64,000 bases of DNA from Arthrobacter sp. efr-133-R2A-120 (GTDB taxonomy: Bacteria; Actinomycetota; Actinomycetes; Actinomycetales; Micrococcaceae). Below the pieces are notes generated by a model. The model was not told where the DNA came from. It worked only from the letters and a program-made list of their open reading frames with translations, and did no database searches. Positions within the stretch are counted from its first letter, which is position 1. Each line of letters starts with the position of its first letter. Both the position numbers and the translations under genes were made by a program. The stretch covers positions 23,519-87,518 of the forward strand of contig NZ_JARVRF010000022.1 of the NCBI RefSeq assembly GCF_030209835.1. Direction: 5' to 3'. Positions 16,588 through 26,246 of this stretch are shown here, one piece after another.

Positions 16588-17994
16588 CTAGCGGTGCGAG
16601 GTGGTGACGGACTTGATCCGGGTGTAGTCCTCCAGCCCGAAGACGGAGAGGTCCTTGCCCGTGCCGGAGTGCTTGAAACCGCCGTGTGGCGCCTCGGCCG
16701 GAATGACTTGGTGGCAATTGATCCACACCGCGCCGAAGTCGAGCGCATTGGATACCCGCGTGACCACACCGTGGTTGTTGGACCAAACGCTCGAGGCCAG
16801 GGCGTACACGGTCCCGTTGGCCAGCTCAAGAGCCTCTTCCTCGGTGGAGAACGGCTGGACCGTGACTACGGGGCCGAAGATCTCGTCGCACACCACCTCG
16901 TCAGTCTGGAAGACGCCGTCGATCACCGTCGGTTCGAAGTAGTACCCAGTGCCGGTGCGCTTCCCGCCGGACCGGACGGTGGCGTTGGCCGGAAGCCGGG
17001 TCATGAAGCCCTCCACGCGCTCCAGCTGCGCGGCGCTGTTCAGCGGCCCGAGGTCCGAACTGTCATCGCCGAGGGTCAGCGCGGCGGCCGCAGCGCCAAG
17101 GGCCTCGGCGAACTCCTCGTGAATGTCCGCGTGAACCAGGACCCGGGTCACGGCGGTGCAGTCCTGGCCCGCATTGAAGAACGCGCTCAGGGCCAGTTCG
17201 CGGGCTGTCTGCTGGACATCGACGTCGGCGAAAACGATCGCCGGTGCCTTTCCGCCCAGCTCCAAGTGGACATCCTTCAGCGTCTTGGCCGCGGCGGACA
17301 TGACCTGAGCGCCTGCCCTGGTGGAACCCGTGATGGACACCATCTCCGGGATCTCGTGGTCCACCATGGCGGCACCGGCCTCGCGGCCTCCACAGACGAT
17401 GTTCACGACGCCCGCCGGGTACACCTGCTGGGCCAGCTCGCCCAGGATCACGGTGGACCAAGGAGTGGTGTCAGCGGGCTTCAGGACCAGCGTGTTCCCG
17501 GCCGCCAGCGCCGGGCCGATCTTCCAGACGGCCATCATGAACGGGTAGTTCCACGGGGTGATCTGCGCGACCACACCCAGCGGTTCGCGCCGGATGGTGG
17601 ACGTGAAGCCCTGCACGTACTCTGTGGAGGCCGTGCCGGACACGACGCGGCAAGCTCCGGCGAAGAAGCGCAATTGGTCGGCGCCGCGCAGGATCTCCAG
17701 TTCGCGGGTCACGGCACGCGGCTTGCCGGTGCACGCAACCTCGGCGTCCAGCAGCCGGTCCACGTTGGCTTCGACGAGGTCCGCGAGCCGCAGCAGCAGC
17801 GCCTGTCGCTCGCCCGGCGTCGTGCGCTTGTAGCTCTTGAAAGCGGCGGCAGCGGCTTGGAAGGCGAGGTCGACGGCGGCCGAGTCACTATCCGGGGCGG
17901 TGCCGACCTGTGCCCCCGTCCGTGGATCGAAGAAGGGCAGGCTCGCCGGGGCGTCGACCGCTTGGCCGTTGATGATGTTCTTGAGCGTGATCAC
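16588..17994 (-). CDS. Aldehyde dehydrogenase (aminobutyraldehyde dehydrogenase-like)
   Basis: 468 residues with ITPWNYPFMMAVWKIGPALAAGN, KPADTTPWS, ITGSTRAGAQ, LELGGKAPAIV (catalytic Glu) and FFNAGQDCTAVTRV (catalytic Cys), then GGFKHSGTGKDLS. The FFNAGQDC and GGFKxSGxGKDLS patterns are typical of PatD/betaine-aldehyde-type enzymes that oxidise amino- or ammonio-aldehydes. The start is GTG after GGAG. It follows the TPP enzyme by 12 bases, suggesting that the aldehyde comes from decarboxylation of a 2-oxo acid; this is inference. Confidence 0.88.
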   Translation of the reverse strand: MITLKNIINGQAVDAPASLPFFDPRTGAQVGTAPDSDSAAVDLAFQAAAAAFKSYKRTTPGERQALLLRLADLVEANVDRLLDAEVACTGKPRAVTRELEILRGADQLRFFAGACRVVSGTASTEYVQGFTSTIRREPLGVVAQITPWNYPFMMAVWKIGPALAAGNTLVLKPADTTPWSTVILGELAQQVYPAGVVNIVCGGREAGAAMVDHEIPEMVSITGSTRAGAQVMSAAAKTLKDVHLELGGKAPAIVFADVDVQQTARELALSAFFNAGQDCTAVTRVLVHADIHEEFAEALGAAAAALTLGDDSSDLGPLNSAAQLERVEGFMTRLPANATVRSGGKRTGTGYYFEPTVIDGVFQTDEVVCDEIFGPVVTVQPFSTEEEALELANGTVYALASSVWSNNHGVVTRVSNALDFGAVWINCHQVIPAEAPHGGFKHSGTGKDLSVFGLEDYTRIKSVTTSHR

Positions 17995-18006
17995 GTGGGG
18001 CTCCAG

Positions 18007-19623
18007 TCAGTTGCTCTTGGGGGAACGGGTGGTGGGGTCCTGCGGGAGGTGCAGCACGGCAGGAAGGCCGGAGTCGACGGCGCGGCGGAACGCGGCGGCG
18101 AAGTCCTCCGCCCTGTCCACGCGCTCGCCGTAGCCGCCGTAGGAGCGGGCCAGGGCCGCGAAGTCCGGGTTGGTCATGTGCGTGCCGGATGGGCGGCCCG
18201 GGTAGTGGGCTTCCTGGTGCTCGCGGATAGTGGCGAAGATGCCGTTGTCCACTACCAGCACAATGAACCGTGCTCCGTGACCCATGGCCGTCGCGATTTC
18301 CTGGCCATTCATCATGAAGCAGCCATCGCCGGCCACCGATATGACCTGGCGGCCCGGGTAGGCCAGCGAAGCGGCAACGGCGGCCGGGATTCCCATGCCC
18401 ATGGCTCCGTTGCGCGGAGCGGCCAGGGAGTTGGCGCTGTCGTGCTTCAGGTAGCGGGCTGGCCACAGGGCGTGGTTGCCCGCGCCGAAGGTAAGGACGG
18501 CGTCGTCGTCCATCTCTTGCTTGAGGATCTCCATGACGACGCCGAGATCCACTGCCGTGCCTCCGTCGGGCTGGGCCGCGGAGAACTTGAGGTAATTTGC
18601 CCGGGCGTCCCGGAACCAGCCGGCGGCGGGCCGCACGGCAGAGTCAGTGTCCGCGATGGCCAGCGAAAACGCCGAAACGTCAGCAGTGAGGTGCTGGTCC
18701 ACTCGGCCGAAGTGGCCCAGCAGGTCCGGGTCCGGGATGACTACCACGGTGGTGGCCTTGAGGCCTCGGGTATAACCGTCGGAGAGGACGTCGCCGCGGA
18801 CGCAACCGAGGAAAACGAGCAGGTCGGCGTCGTCCAGGAGGGCCGCGGTGACGTCGCTGCGGCCGTAGCCGAGGAAGCCGGCGTAGGACTCGCTGCTGTG
18901 CGGGACGGCGTCGTAGGCGCGGAAATCGGCCACGACCGGGACGTTGTGGCGTGCCGCCCAGGCGGCCAGGGCGTCCCCGGATTCTTTCGTCCAACCTTCG
19001 CCACCCACCACGATGAGCGGTTTGTTGGCCGCGGCGAGCCGCGTTTCCAACTCGGCCAAGGCCGCGGCTGAGGGACCGGGACGGGAGACCTTGCGCGGCT
19101 CCACGGTGTCTTCATCAATGGTGTGCACCAGCACATCTTCGGGCAGCCCGATGACCACAGGACCTGGGCGTCCGCTGAGGGACGTGAAGATTGCGTCGTC
19201 CACCACGCGGGCGGCGGAAGCGGCGTCGTCGAGCGTGACGACTTTCTTTGCGGTGCTGCCGAACCAGGCGTTGATGTCGAATTCCTGGAAGGATTCCCGG
19301 CCGCGATCCGCCACGGGGATGAGGCCCACGAACAAAATCATGGGTGTCGCGTCCTGGTATGCCGTATGGATAGCGATGAACGCGTTGGCGGCACCGGGGC
19401 CGCGCGTCACCATGGCGACGCCGGGGAGTTCCGTGAGGCGGCCCTCGGCCAGCGCCATGAAACCTGCTCCGCCTTCGTGGCGGGTCACGATGGTCTCGAT
19501 CGAGGAGTCGTGGAGTCCGTCCAGGACGTCCAGGTAGCTCTCGCCGGGGACGCCGTAGACCCGTTTGATGCCTGCGCGTTCAAGCTGCTCGACGATGAGG
19601 TGGCCTGCTGTAGTGGTGCTCAA
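18007..19623 (-). CDS. Thiamine-pyrophosphate enzyme (acetolactate synthase/decarboxylase-like)
   Basis: A 538-residue TPP enzyme with three domains: N-terminal pyrimidine-binding domain with the cofactor-activating Glu in VTRHEGGAGFMA, a central domain (LPEDVL through VFLGC), and the C-terminal diphosphate domain with AGDGCFMMNGQEI and the following VDN. The call could be acetolactate-synthase-like carboligase or 2-oxo-acid decarboxylase. The start is a TTG overlapping the MHS transporter stop (TTGA), with GAAGGA 8 bases upstream. Between a transporter and an aldehyde dehydrogenase, a decarboxylase giving an aldehyde is the attractive role. Confidence 0.85.
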   Translation of the reverse strand: MSTTTAGHLIVEQLERAGIKRVYGVPGESYLDVLDGLHDSSIETIVTRHEGGAGFMALAEGRLTELPGVAMVTRGPGAANAFIAIHTAYQDATPMILFVGLIPVADRGRESFQEFDINAWFGSTAKKVVTLDDAASAARVVDDAIFTSLSGRPGPVVIGLPEDVLVHTIDEDTVEPRKVSRPGPSAAALAELETRLAAANKPLIVVGGEGWTKESGDALAAWAARHNVPVVADFRAYDAVPHSSESYAGFLGYGRSDVTAALLDDADLLVFLGCVRGDVLSDGYTRGLKATTVVVIPDPDLLGHFGRVDQHLTADVSAFSLAIADTDSAVRPAAGWFRDARANYLKFSAAQPDGGTAVDLGVVMEILKQEMDDDAVLTFGAGNHALWPARYLKHDSANSLAAPRNGAMGMGIPAAVAASLAYPGRQVISVAGDGCFMMNGQEIATAMGHGARFIVLVVDNGIFATIREHQEAHYPGRPSGTHMTNPDFAALARSYGGYGERVDRAEDFAAAFRRAVDSGLPAVLHLPQDPTTRSPKSN

Positions 19624-20957
19624 TGCTTCATTCCTTCTTCTTTGATGCTCAGGCCGGGCAGGAAGATGCCGGACAGAGCGGTCAGTACGGAAACAATCAG
19701 GAGAATGATGGCGCCGGGCCAATATGAGTTGCCGTTGGCAGCCACCAGCGCTGTGGCGATCAGGGGCACGAAGCCGGAGATGACGCCCGCGGTATTGGAA
19801 GTGATGGCGACGCCCGTGTAGCGGACCTTGGTGGCGAACAGTGCCGTCAGCGCCGTGCCCGAGACGGCGTACGGGATGGACAGGACGGCGACGCCGATCA
19901 TCATGCCGACGACCACCAGGACGGAGTTGCGGCTGTCGATGGCCAGGAAAACAGGGACCGCAATGATGGCCGAGGCCACACCGCCCCACAAGATGACTTT
20001 GCTGGCACCGAATTTTTCGCCCATCCTGCCAGCCCAGACCAGGGCTCCGATTTCGAGTGCGGCAGCGAGGAGGGTGCCCAGGAGAAGCAGTTCGGACGGC
20101 AGCTTCAGGACCTTGGTGCCGTAGAAGACCACAAAGCTCGTGATGAGGTAGAAGCCGCCGATGCCGAGCAGTGCCGAGCACATGCCCACTAGGATCTGGC
20201 GCCAACTGTTCTTCAGCACGCCACGGATGGGGGCGTGCTCGGTCTCGCCGGATTCCATGAGGGCTTCGAATTCGGGCGACTCGCTGAGCCTGCTGCGGAT
20301 CCACATGGAGATGGCCAGGAGAGGGATGGCTGCGATGAACGGAATGCGCCAAGCCCACGCGTCGAAATTGTTCTGACCCACGAGGAAGAGCATGCCGAAG
20401 AAGCCTCCGGAGGACAGGATGGTGCCGGTCGGTGAACCGATCTGCGGCAGCGCCGCATAGCGGGCACGCTTGGCAACCGGGGCGTTTTCGACGGCGATGA
20501 TCACCGCGCCGCTCCATTCGCCACCGACGGCGAGGCCCTGCACGATCCGCAGGGCCACCAGCAGGATAGGCGCGGCCAGGCCGATAGTCATGTAGTTCGG
20601 CAGCAAGCCGATCATGCCGGTGACGACGCCTATTCCGACGATGGTGACCATGAGGATCTTCTTGCGGCCCGCTTTGTCCCCGAGGGCGCCGAAGATGAAC
20701 CCACCGATGGGACGGGCTACGAACCCGACGGCGAGCGTGGCGAAGGAGCCCATCGCCGCCACGAACGGATCCTGCGAGACGAAGAACTGGGCGTTGAACA
20801 CCAGGGCGGCCGCGGTGGTGAAGAGGAAGAAGTCGTACCACTCCAACGCTGTGCCTACGAGGGCGGCGAGGGCGACCTTCCTGGTAACCCTCTCATCGAC
20901 TGTGCGGGGCATCCCGGGAGTCAGATCCGCGGGGGCGCTGCCTGCGCTGCTGGCCAT
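19620..20957 (-). CDS. MHS-family MFS transporter
   Basis: A 445-residue metabolite:proton symporter of the ProP/KgtP/ShiA type with 12 membrane segments. Signatures are GTALEWYDFFLFTTAAALVF in helix 1, FGALGDKAGRKKIL in the loop after helix 2, and RIVQGLAVGGEWSGAVIIAVE in helix 4. It is the first gene of a five-gene operon and is divergent from a PucR regulator. ATG 20957 follows GGAG. It would import the carboxylated substrate of this pathway. Confidence 0.92.
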   Translation of the reverse strand: MASSAGSAPADLTPGMPRTVDERVTRKVALAALVGTALEWYDFFLFTTAAALVFNAQFFVSQDPFVAAMGSFATLAVGFVARPIGGFIFGALGDKAGRKKILMVTIVGIGVVTGMIGLLPNYMTIGLAAPILLVALRIVQGLAVGGEWSGAVIIAVENAPVAKRARYAALPQIGSPTGTILSSGGFFGMLFLVGQNNFDAWAWRIPFIAAIPLLAISMWIRSRLSESPEFEALMESGETEHAPIRGVLKNSWRQILVGMCSALLGIGGFYLITSFVVFYGTKVLKLPSELLLLGTLLAAALEIGALVWAGRMGEKFGASKVILWGGVASAIIAVPVFLAIDSRNSVLVVVGMMIGVAVLSIPYAVSGTALTALFATKVRYTGVAITSNTAGVISGFVPLIATALVAANGNSYWPGAIILLIVSVLTALSGIFLPGLSIKEEGMKH

Positions 20958-21102
20958 GATTACTCCAAAAGATTCGAACTATGCCGTGAAAACCGGGGAA
21001 CTGCCGGTTGTGATTGGTCTCACTCGGCAGTGACTACTCCCATAGTGCCAGTAGATCCGCCCAAAAAGACTAGCTCTGTGCCACGGAATATTGGCCATAG
21101 AA

Positions 21103-21116
21103 TGTGTAAATGCACA
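21103..21116. promoter_or_regulatory. TGTG-N6-CACA palindrome at the PucR start
   Basis: TGTGTAAATGCACA overlaps the PucR initiation codon (ATG at 21110). The same TGTG-N6-CACA form recurs at 22354-22367, before the next gene. TAGAAT at 21097-21102 could be a -10 for a near-leaderless message, which would place this site at the transcription start. Confidence 0.5.
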
Positions 21117-22327
21117 ATGTAGAGAATGCCGGCGACGCCGCGCGATGGGGTGAGCTCGTGGAAGGGCTGCACGGGCGGCTGGAGGAACTCGTCGAGCTCT
21201 TCGTGACGCGCGTCCAGGAGATCCCCGAATATGCCGACAATAGGGTGAGCCTCCCGGAACTGCGGAACACGGCACGTGAAACTTTCCGGCGCCTCATAGA
21301 CGGACTGCGGGACGAGAGGTTCCGCCATTCGAACTCCCACGGCAGCCAGGATTCACTGGCGCGCTTCTCTTCGGAACTGGGCGCCAAACGGGCCCGTGCC
21401 GGAATTTCGCCCGAGGCCCTGATTTCAGCCGTGCGCCTCGATTTCAGCATTCTGTGGGCAGATCTCCTGCAAATCTCCGACACGGAGGACGCAGTGCTCC
21501 TGACATCCCATGTAGACCAGGTGTGGCGCGTGGTCGATGAGTTTGCCACCCAAACCCACTCGAGCTATTCGAGCGAACGGGTCCGCATGGCCCAGGAGGA
21601 ATCGAACATCCGCCGGGAGTTCATCGCCCGGTTGTTCAGCAAGTCCGAGCTATCGGCAGACACCATCAGCCAGGCCGCGGCAGCCCTGGTCACGGACCCG
21701 GAAGCAAGGTTCTCCATCGTCGCCGCGAGTGGGGACGCGGCTTCCAAACTACGGACTATTGCCACCCAAGGGGGCTGGCTCCAACCGTCCCAACGCCTCT
21801 ACGTCCACGAATTCGGCGGCAGCACCTACGTGTTCTGGGCGTTGCCCCGGGCCTACGGCGGAGGATCCAGCGGCACCCCGCGGCAAGACGAAGGAACTGC
21901 CTACGTTCCCGCTCCCATCACCGGAATACCTTGCGGTTATGTCGAGGGATTTTCCGGCCTGCGCGCCCTGCCCTCCGCAGCACGGACAGCAGAGCGCCTC
22001 GCCCTGCTGCTCCAGCCCGCGGACCGAGGCCCATTGACGGCCGCAGCTGCGTGGGCCCGGCTCGCAAAGCAGCAACTCCAGGATGCGGGCCTGGACCTCT
22101 GGGCCGATCTTGAGTCCGCCCTCTCGAAATGCCGCGACGGCGAGCGCGAGCGGCTGACCGAGACCGTGCGCCATTTCCTGCACACGGGCAACATCACCAC
22201 CACGGCGCAGGAACTGTTTTGCCACCGGAACACCATCCTCAATCGACTCAACCGTTTCCAGGAGCTCACTGGCATCGATCTGGCCGTGCCGGCGCAAGCG
22301 GCCCGGCTAGTGGTGGCCTGGGCCTGA
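21110..22327 (+). CDS. PucR/CdaR-family transcriptional regulator
   Basis: A 405-residue regulator with an N-terminal sensing region (about 1-150, helical) and the C-terminal PucR helix-turn-helix: HFLHTGNITTTAQELFCHRNTILNRLNRFQELTGIDL. The CHRNT-x-x-NRL motif is the family hallmark. It is divergent from the MHS/TPP/ALDH operon and precedes a second MHS transporter on its own strand, so it probably controls both. It is a paralogue of the regulator at 25043..26191, sharing the phrase ELGA(K/R)RAR and the same domain order. The start codon lies inside a palindrome. Confidence 0.88.
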   Translation: MHNVENAGDAARWGELVEGLHGRLEELVELFVTRVQEIPEYADNRVSLPELRNTARETFRRLIDGLRDERFRHSNSHGSQDSLARFSSELGAKRARAGISPEALISAVRLDFSILWADLLQISDTEDAVLLTSHVDQVWRVVDEFATQTHSSYSSERVRMAQEESNIRREFIARLFSKSELSADTISQAAAALVTDPEARFSIVAASGDAASKLRTIATQGGWLQPSQRLYVHEFGGSTYVFWALPRAYGGGSSGTPRQDEGTAYVPAPITGIPCGYVEGFSGLRALPSAARTAERLALLLQPADRGPLTAAAAWARLAKQQLQDAGLDLWADLESALSKCRDGERERLTETVRHFLHTGNITTTAQELFCHRNTILNRLNRFQELTGIDLAVPAQAARLVVAWA

Positions 22328-22353
22328 GGTCTATCACAAAGGAAAGCTACCGT

Positions 22354-22367
22354 TGTGTGAACACACA
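22354..22367. promoter_or_regulatory. Palindrome upstream of the MHS/RidA/RraA operon
   Basis: TGTGTGAACACACA is a perfect 6+2+6 palindrome located 27 bases after the PucR gene and 113 bases before the transporter. It matches the TGTG-N6-CACA form at 21103-21116 and is a likely PucR binding site. Confidence 0.6.
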
Positions 22368-22479
22368 TTTTCTGTCGTTTTTTGCTGGAAATTCAGCCAT
22401 TGAAGTGTGGTACGCAACACAGGATAGTTATCTGCATCCTCACCCGGGCACTCGCCCCCACACTCATCTGGAGCTTCTC

Positions 22480-23838
22480 ATGGCCCAAACGGTAGATACC
22501 GCCTCCGTGTCCGCAGCCAGGCTTGACCTGGCCAAGATGCGCAAAATCGCCCTCGCCAGCGTCATCGGCACCACAGTCGAGTGGTACGACCTGTTCGTGT
22601 TCGGAACAGCGTCCGCCTTGGTCTTCAACAAAATCTTCTTCCCCAGCTTCGACCCGATCGTCGGCACCATGCTGGCCTTCGGCACCTTCGCCTCGGCCTA
22701 CATTGCCCGCATGGTGGGCGCCATCATCTTCGGCCACTTCGGTGACCGGCTCGGCCGCAAATCCATGCTCCTGATCTCCCTTCTCACCATGGGAGCGGCA
22801 ACTTTCGCCATCGGCTTGCTGCCTGACTACAACACCATCGGCATCACGGCGCCGCTGTTGCTGCTTCTGCTGCGCGTCATCCAAGGTCTGGCGTTGGGCG
22901 GCGAATGGGGCGGCGCGGTACTCATGACCGTTGAGCATGCTCCTTCCGCCCGCCGCGGCTTCTACGGTTCCCTCGTTCAGGTAGGCGTTCCCGCAGGCAC
23001 CTTGATCGCCAACGTCGCGTTCCTGGTCGTCGCTTCCACCGTCAGCTCGGACGCACTGCTCAGCTGGGGTTGGCGCATCCCGTTCCTGGCCTCCTGCCTG
23101 CTGGTGGCTGTCGGCATCTACATCCGCCTCCACATCGAGGAAACCCCGTCATTCCAGGCCGTCAAGACCGCCGGCGCCAAGGCGAAAATGCCCTTTGCCG
23201 CCCTCATGGCCAAGTACTGGAAGCAAGTTGTCCTCGGCGGCATCGCCACCCTCTCTACCGGGAGCACCTTCACCCTGCTGGTTGCCTCCGGCGTTTCCTA
23301 CGGCAAGAAGGACCTCGGCCACTCGGAGAGCCTCATGCTCTGGGTTGTCCTGGCTTCCTGCGCACTGTGCTTTGTGCTCATCCCCTTCTTCGGGAAGCTC
23401 TCGGACAAATACGGCCGCAAGCCGATCATCTACGCCGGAGTGGCCGCTGAGGCGCTGTTCGCATTCCCGATGTTCTGGCTCATGGACACCAAGTCCGTAC
23501 CCCTGTTGTTCGTCGCCTACCTCGGAATGATGACAGCCTTCGCAGCCAACTACGGTCCCATCGCCACGTTCCTGGCCGAACTCTTCGGTTCCAAGGTCCG
23601 CTACTCGGGATTGTCCGTGGCCTACATGCTCTCCGGCCTCCTCGGCAGCGCCGCTACCCCGTTCATCACCACCTGGCTCCTTGGCCTGACGCACCAGAGC
23701 TCATCCATTGCCTGGTACATCACAGCCGCGGCGCTGATCTCCTTGGCGGCACTGTTCGTCCTGACGGAAACCCGCCACGGCAACATCGACGCCGTCGACG
23801 TCGCCCCGGTGGATGCAGCGGACGCGGCCGCGAAGTGA
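22480..23838 (+). CDS. MHS-family MFS transporter
   Basis: A 452-residue symporter with the same family marks as its neighbour at 19620 (GTTVEWYDLFVFGTASALVF, FGHFGDRLGRKSML, RVIQGLALGGEWGGAVLMTVE) and 12 membrane segments. ATG 22480 has GGAG 7 bases upstream. Its stop overlaps the GTG start of the RidA gene, so translation is coupled to RidA and the RraA-like protein. It probably imports a second acid in the same PucR regulon. Confidence 0.92.
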   Translation: MAQTVDTASVSAARLDLAKMRKIALASVIGTTVEWYDLFVFGTASALVFNKIFFPSFDPIVGTMLAFGTFASAYIARMVGAIIFGHFGDRLGRKSMLLISLLTMGAATFAIGLLPDYNTIGITAPLLLLLLRVIQGLALGGEWGGAVLMTVEHAPSARRGFYGSLVQVGVPAGTLIANVAFLVVASTVSSDALLSWGWRIPFLASCLLVAVGIYIRLHIEETPSFQAVKTAGAKAKMPFAALMAKYWKQVVLGGIATLSTGSTFTLLVASGVSYGKKDLGHSESLMLWVVLASCALCFVLIPFFGKLSDKYGRKPIIYAGVAAEALFAFPMFWLMDTKSVPLLFVAYLGMMTAFAANYGPIATFLAELFGSKVRYSGLSVAYMLSGLLGSAATPFITTWLLGLTHQSSSIAWYITAAALISLAALFVLTETRHGNIDAVDVAPVDAADAAAK

Positions 23839-24242
23839 GCGATTCCCCAGCGACGAACCTGGCCACCATCACGCGGCTCGGCGAGGTCCCCGGCCAGGCA
23901 GCCGCCGTCGGACCTTTCTCCCACGCGGTCATGGCCAACGGTTTCGTGTTCACCTCCGGCCAGATCCCGGCTGCCATCACCGGTTTGGACGACCAACCGG
24001 AGACCTTCGAAGGACAAGTCCGGCAGGCGATCGAAAACCTGCGTGCGGTACTGGAGGCAGCAGGTTCCAGCCTGGCGCACGTGGTCAAGGTCAACACATA
24101 CTTGACCAGCCAGGACCAACTCGAGGAGTACAACCGCGTCTACACGGAGTACTTCGGCTCCGCGAAGCCCGCGCGCACTTCCGTCTGTGTGAGCCTCTGG
24201 AGAGTATCCCTTGAGATTGAATGCGTGGCGGTGCTCGCATGA
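23835..24242 (+). CDS. RidA-family enamine/imine deaminase
   Basis: A 135-residue RidA (YjgF/YER057c) protein. It starts TRLGEVPGQAAAVGPFSHAVMANGFVFTSGQIP, the usual family beginning, and continues with EGQVRQAIENLRAVLEAAGSSLAHVVKVNTYLT. The C-terminal arginine that binds the substrate carboxylate is expected in the stretch RTSVCVSLWRV. RidA hydrolyses reactive enamines/imines released by PLP enzymes or amine oxidation. GTG start overlapping the transporter stop; its own stop overlaps the next start (ATGA). Confidence 0.9.
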   Translation: MSDSPATNLATITRLGEVPGQAAAVGPFSHAVMANGFVFTSGQIPAAITGLDDQPETFEGQVRQAIENLRAVLEAAGSSLAHVVKVNTYLTSQDQLEEYNRVYTEYFGSAKPARTSVCVSLWRVSLEIECVAVLA

Positions 24243-24877
24243 GCCAGGCATCTACGGCGGAGCTTCGGTCCTCGGCAGGCCTGTTGGCCCGGCTTGCCGA
24301 GGTCAGCTACCCCACTATCGGACACTTTCTTGAGGACGGATTTGTTGATCCGGCAATCCAGTCTCTGCTCGACGGCGTAAAGGTGGCCGGGCCTGCGGTG
24401 ACAGTCCGAATCGTTGACAACGATGCGATCGCCATGAACCGTGCACTCCTAGAGCTGTACCCCGGAGCCGTGCTGGTGATCGACATGGATGGCGACCACC
24501 GTCACGCCCCCGTCGGCGCAGTGACGGCAGCAGCTGCCAAGGCCCGTGGCGCGGCCGGCATAGTTGTAGACGGCCGAGCCACGGATCTGTTGGAGTTGCG
24601 GAGCACCGGACTGCCGGTCTTCGCCCGCGGGACCTCGTGCCTCACCACCAAGCGGCTGCACGGCAAGGAATCATCGGTCAACGTTCCCGTGTTGTTCGGC
24701 GGAGTCGAGGTTCATCCCGGAGACTGGGTGCTGGGTGACGATAATGGCGTGATCGTGCTGACCCAGGAGGAGGCGACAGCAGTCTTGGAGCGGGCACTGG
24801 CCTCGGACGCGGCCGAGCCGGAACTGCTGGCACGAATCGCCGCGGGTGAACCGCTCGAAACGCTGCTCGTGCACTGA
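24239..24877 (+). CDS. RraA-like protein (HMG/CHA aldolase superfamily)
   Basis: A 212-residue protein of the RraA/4-hydroxy-4-methyl-2-oxoglutarate aldolase superfamily. It has the central G-x-x-x-x-x-x-A-x-x-x-G region (PVGAVTAAAAKARGAAGIVVDGRATDL), in which the Arg-x-x-Asp near the end of a strand is the metal/oxaloacetate site in active aldolases. VEVHPGDWVLGDDNGVIVL near the C-terminus is the second signature. It may be an aldolase/decarboxylase for 2-oxo acids; the RNase E inhibitor role is unlikely in this catabolic setting. ATG overlaps the RidA stop. Confidence 0.82.
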   Translation: MSQASTAELRSSAGLLARLAEVSYPTIGHFLEDGFVDPAIQSLLDGVKVAGPAVTVRIVDNDAIAMNRALLELYPGAVLVIDMDGDHRHAPVGAVTAAAAKARGAAGIVVDGRATDLLELRSTGLPVFARGTSCLTTKRLHGKESSVNVPVLFGGVEVHPGDWVLGDDNGVIVLTQEEATAVLERALASDAAEPELLARIAAGEPLETLLVH

Positions 24878-24937
24878 ATCGCCTGACCGCCACACGCCGC
24901 CTTGCGACGCGCTGCTGCAGCACGCTCGACTTGTCCA

Positions 24938-24986
24938 GAGACGGAGGCTCAAAGCCACCCAGGAGTGTGTGGCTTTGAGTCGTCTC
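24938..24986. terminator. Bidirectional terminator between RraA-like and PucR genes
   Basis: CTCAAAGCCAC (24948-24958) pairs perfectly with GTGGCTTTGAG (24969-24979) around a 10-base loop. An outer GAGAC/GTCTC extends the stem. It sits between two convergent genes. Confidence 0.75.
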
Positions 24987-25042
24987 CACGCCGCGGCCTT
25001 CGTGATGCCAGCACGGGAATAGCGACTCCGGAACCTGCGACC

Positions 25043-26191
25043 CTATCCCCCAACGGCAAGCAGCGCCAACGCACTGTCCCGTGGCTTTTGAAGGTCCAGG
25101 CCTGTGTAACCTTCAAATGCCGCCAGCCTGTTGACAACGGTGTTCCGGTGGCAGGCGAGCCTGTCTGCCACGGCTACGAGGCTGCCGAGCTCCAGGAACG
25201 CTCGAACCGCTTCCAGGAGGCGTTCCCGCTCCGGGTCGCTACATCGACCAAGCGCCGAAAAGACCAGGGTTTCAGGGTTACAGCCCACTTGCGAGAGTCG
25301 GTGTGCTGTGATGGACAGCCAACGGTCCCTGAGCGTGAAGACTCCCTTGCTGCCCATGGGCAGGTCTTTCATGATTTCCCGGGCGGCGCTGACTGCTGTG
25401 CGCACTCCTGTTATCCCGTTGGCGTGCGGTGCCACAGCGACGGCCACATCGTCGAACAGCGCGGCCTCCTGATAACTCAGCTTTTCGTTGGACTCCACCG
25501 TTCGGGGCCGGATGACAAGAGTGTGGTGCCCTTGGTCATAGGTCAGCACAGGAAAGTCCCGCGGCGGACGCGCCCGGACCCGCCTCCTGATCAGCAGGCC
25601 GTCGTTCCGGTCGATGGCCGCTACAAGAAGCATCGCGTGAGGGTTGATGCGGAGGGCACCGGCTATGCGTGACAACTCAGTTGGGGACGGCTCGGCCGGC
25701 GCCAACAGTTGGGTCAGATACTGCTGTTGAAGATCGGCATCGGCGCCCTCAATTTCCTCCAACTCCCTCAAATACCGCTCTTGGACGCTGGACGCGAAGC
25801 GGTCGACAGTCGCCCACACGACTTCCGCCTTCCTTACCAACAACACAGGGTCTGCGCGCAGCTCCGGTGCGGACAAAGCATCCCAGAGCACCGAGAAATC
25901 GAGGCGAATCGCCCGGACCAGGCTGTCCAGCGGAACGCCCTGACGTGCCCTCCGGGCGCCAAGTTCGGAGGCAAAGACCGAAAGTGCGCCAATATCCTCG
26001 GCAGGGCCGCCGAGAGCCGAGAGCATGGCAGAGAAGGAGCTGAAACTGCTGCGACGCAGGTCTTCAAGTGTGAGGCCGGAATCGGCGTAGGCGGGATCGG
26101 GAAGAATCCGGGTCAGGAAATTCTCGACGAGGCCAGGAAGCTGCCTGCCCACGGCATCGACCAAAGTCAGCCACTGCTCATCGTCCGTCAT
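25043..26191 (-). CDS. PucR/CdaR-family transcriptional regulator
   Basis: A 382-residue regulator ending in the PucR helix-turn-helix ([36 protein letters not shown]). Its N-terminal part resembles the PucR at 21110 ([33 protein letters not shown] against its counterpart). ATG 26191 follows GGGAGG. It is divergent from the permease/M20/nitrilase/monooxygenase operon with a strong palindrome between, so it is the likely specific regulator of that operon. The inducer is probably the imported amino acid or a product. Confidence 0.88.
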   Translation of the reverse strand: MTDDEQWLTLVDAVGRQLPGLVENFLTRILPDPAYADSGLTLEDLRRSSFSSFSAMLSALGGPAEDIGALSVFASELGARRARQGVPLDSLVRAIRLDFSVLWDALSAPELRADPVLLVRKAEVVWATVDRFASSVQERYLRELEEIEGADADLQQQYLTQLLAPAEPSPTELSRIAGALRINPHAMLLVAAIDRNDGLLIRRRVRARPPRDFPVLTYDQGHHTLVIRPRTVESNEKLSYQEAALFDDVAVAVAPHANGITGVRTAVSAAREIMKDLPMGSKGVFTLRDRWLSITAHRLSQVGCNPETLVFSALGRCSDPERERLLEAVRAFLELGSLVAVADRLACHRNTVVNRLAAFEGYTGLDLQKPRDSALALLAVGG

Positions 26192-26246
26192 GTCGCCCCT
26201 CCCACAGCATCTCCATACATCCTCGCGGAACCGGACGCCACGGCCC

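Noticed and set aside
16594..19071. Plus-strand open frame of about 825 codons
   Set aside because: It runs antisense through the aldehyde dehydrogenase and TPP enzyme genes, whose motifs are complete; no recognisable domain in the plus-strand reading.
19624..20841. N-terminal extension of the TPP enzyme frame to about 940 codons
   Set aside because: The extension lies antiphase inside the MHS transporter gene on the same strand; the TTG at 19623 overlapping the transporter stop, with a good ribosome-binding site, is the better start.
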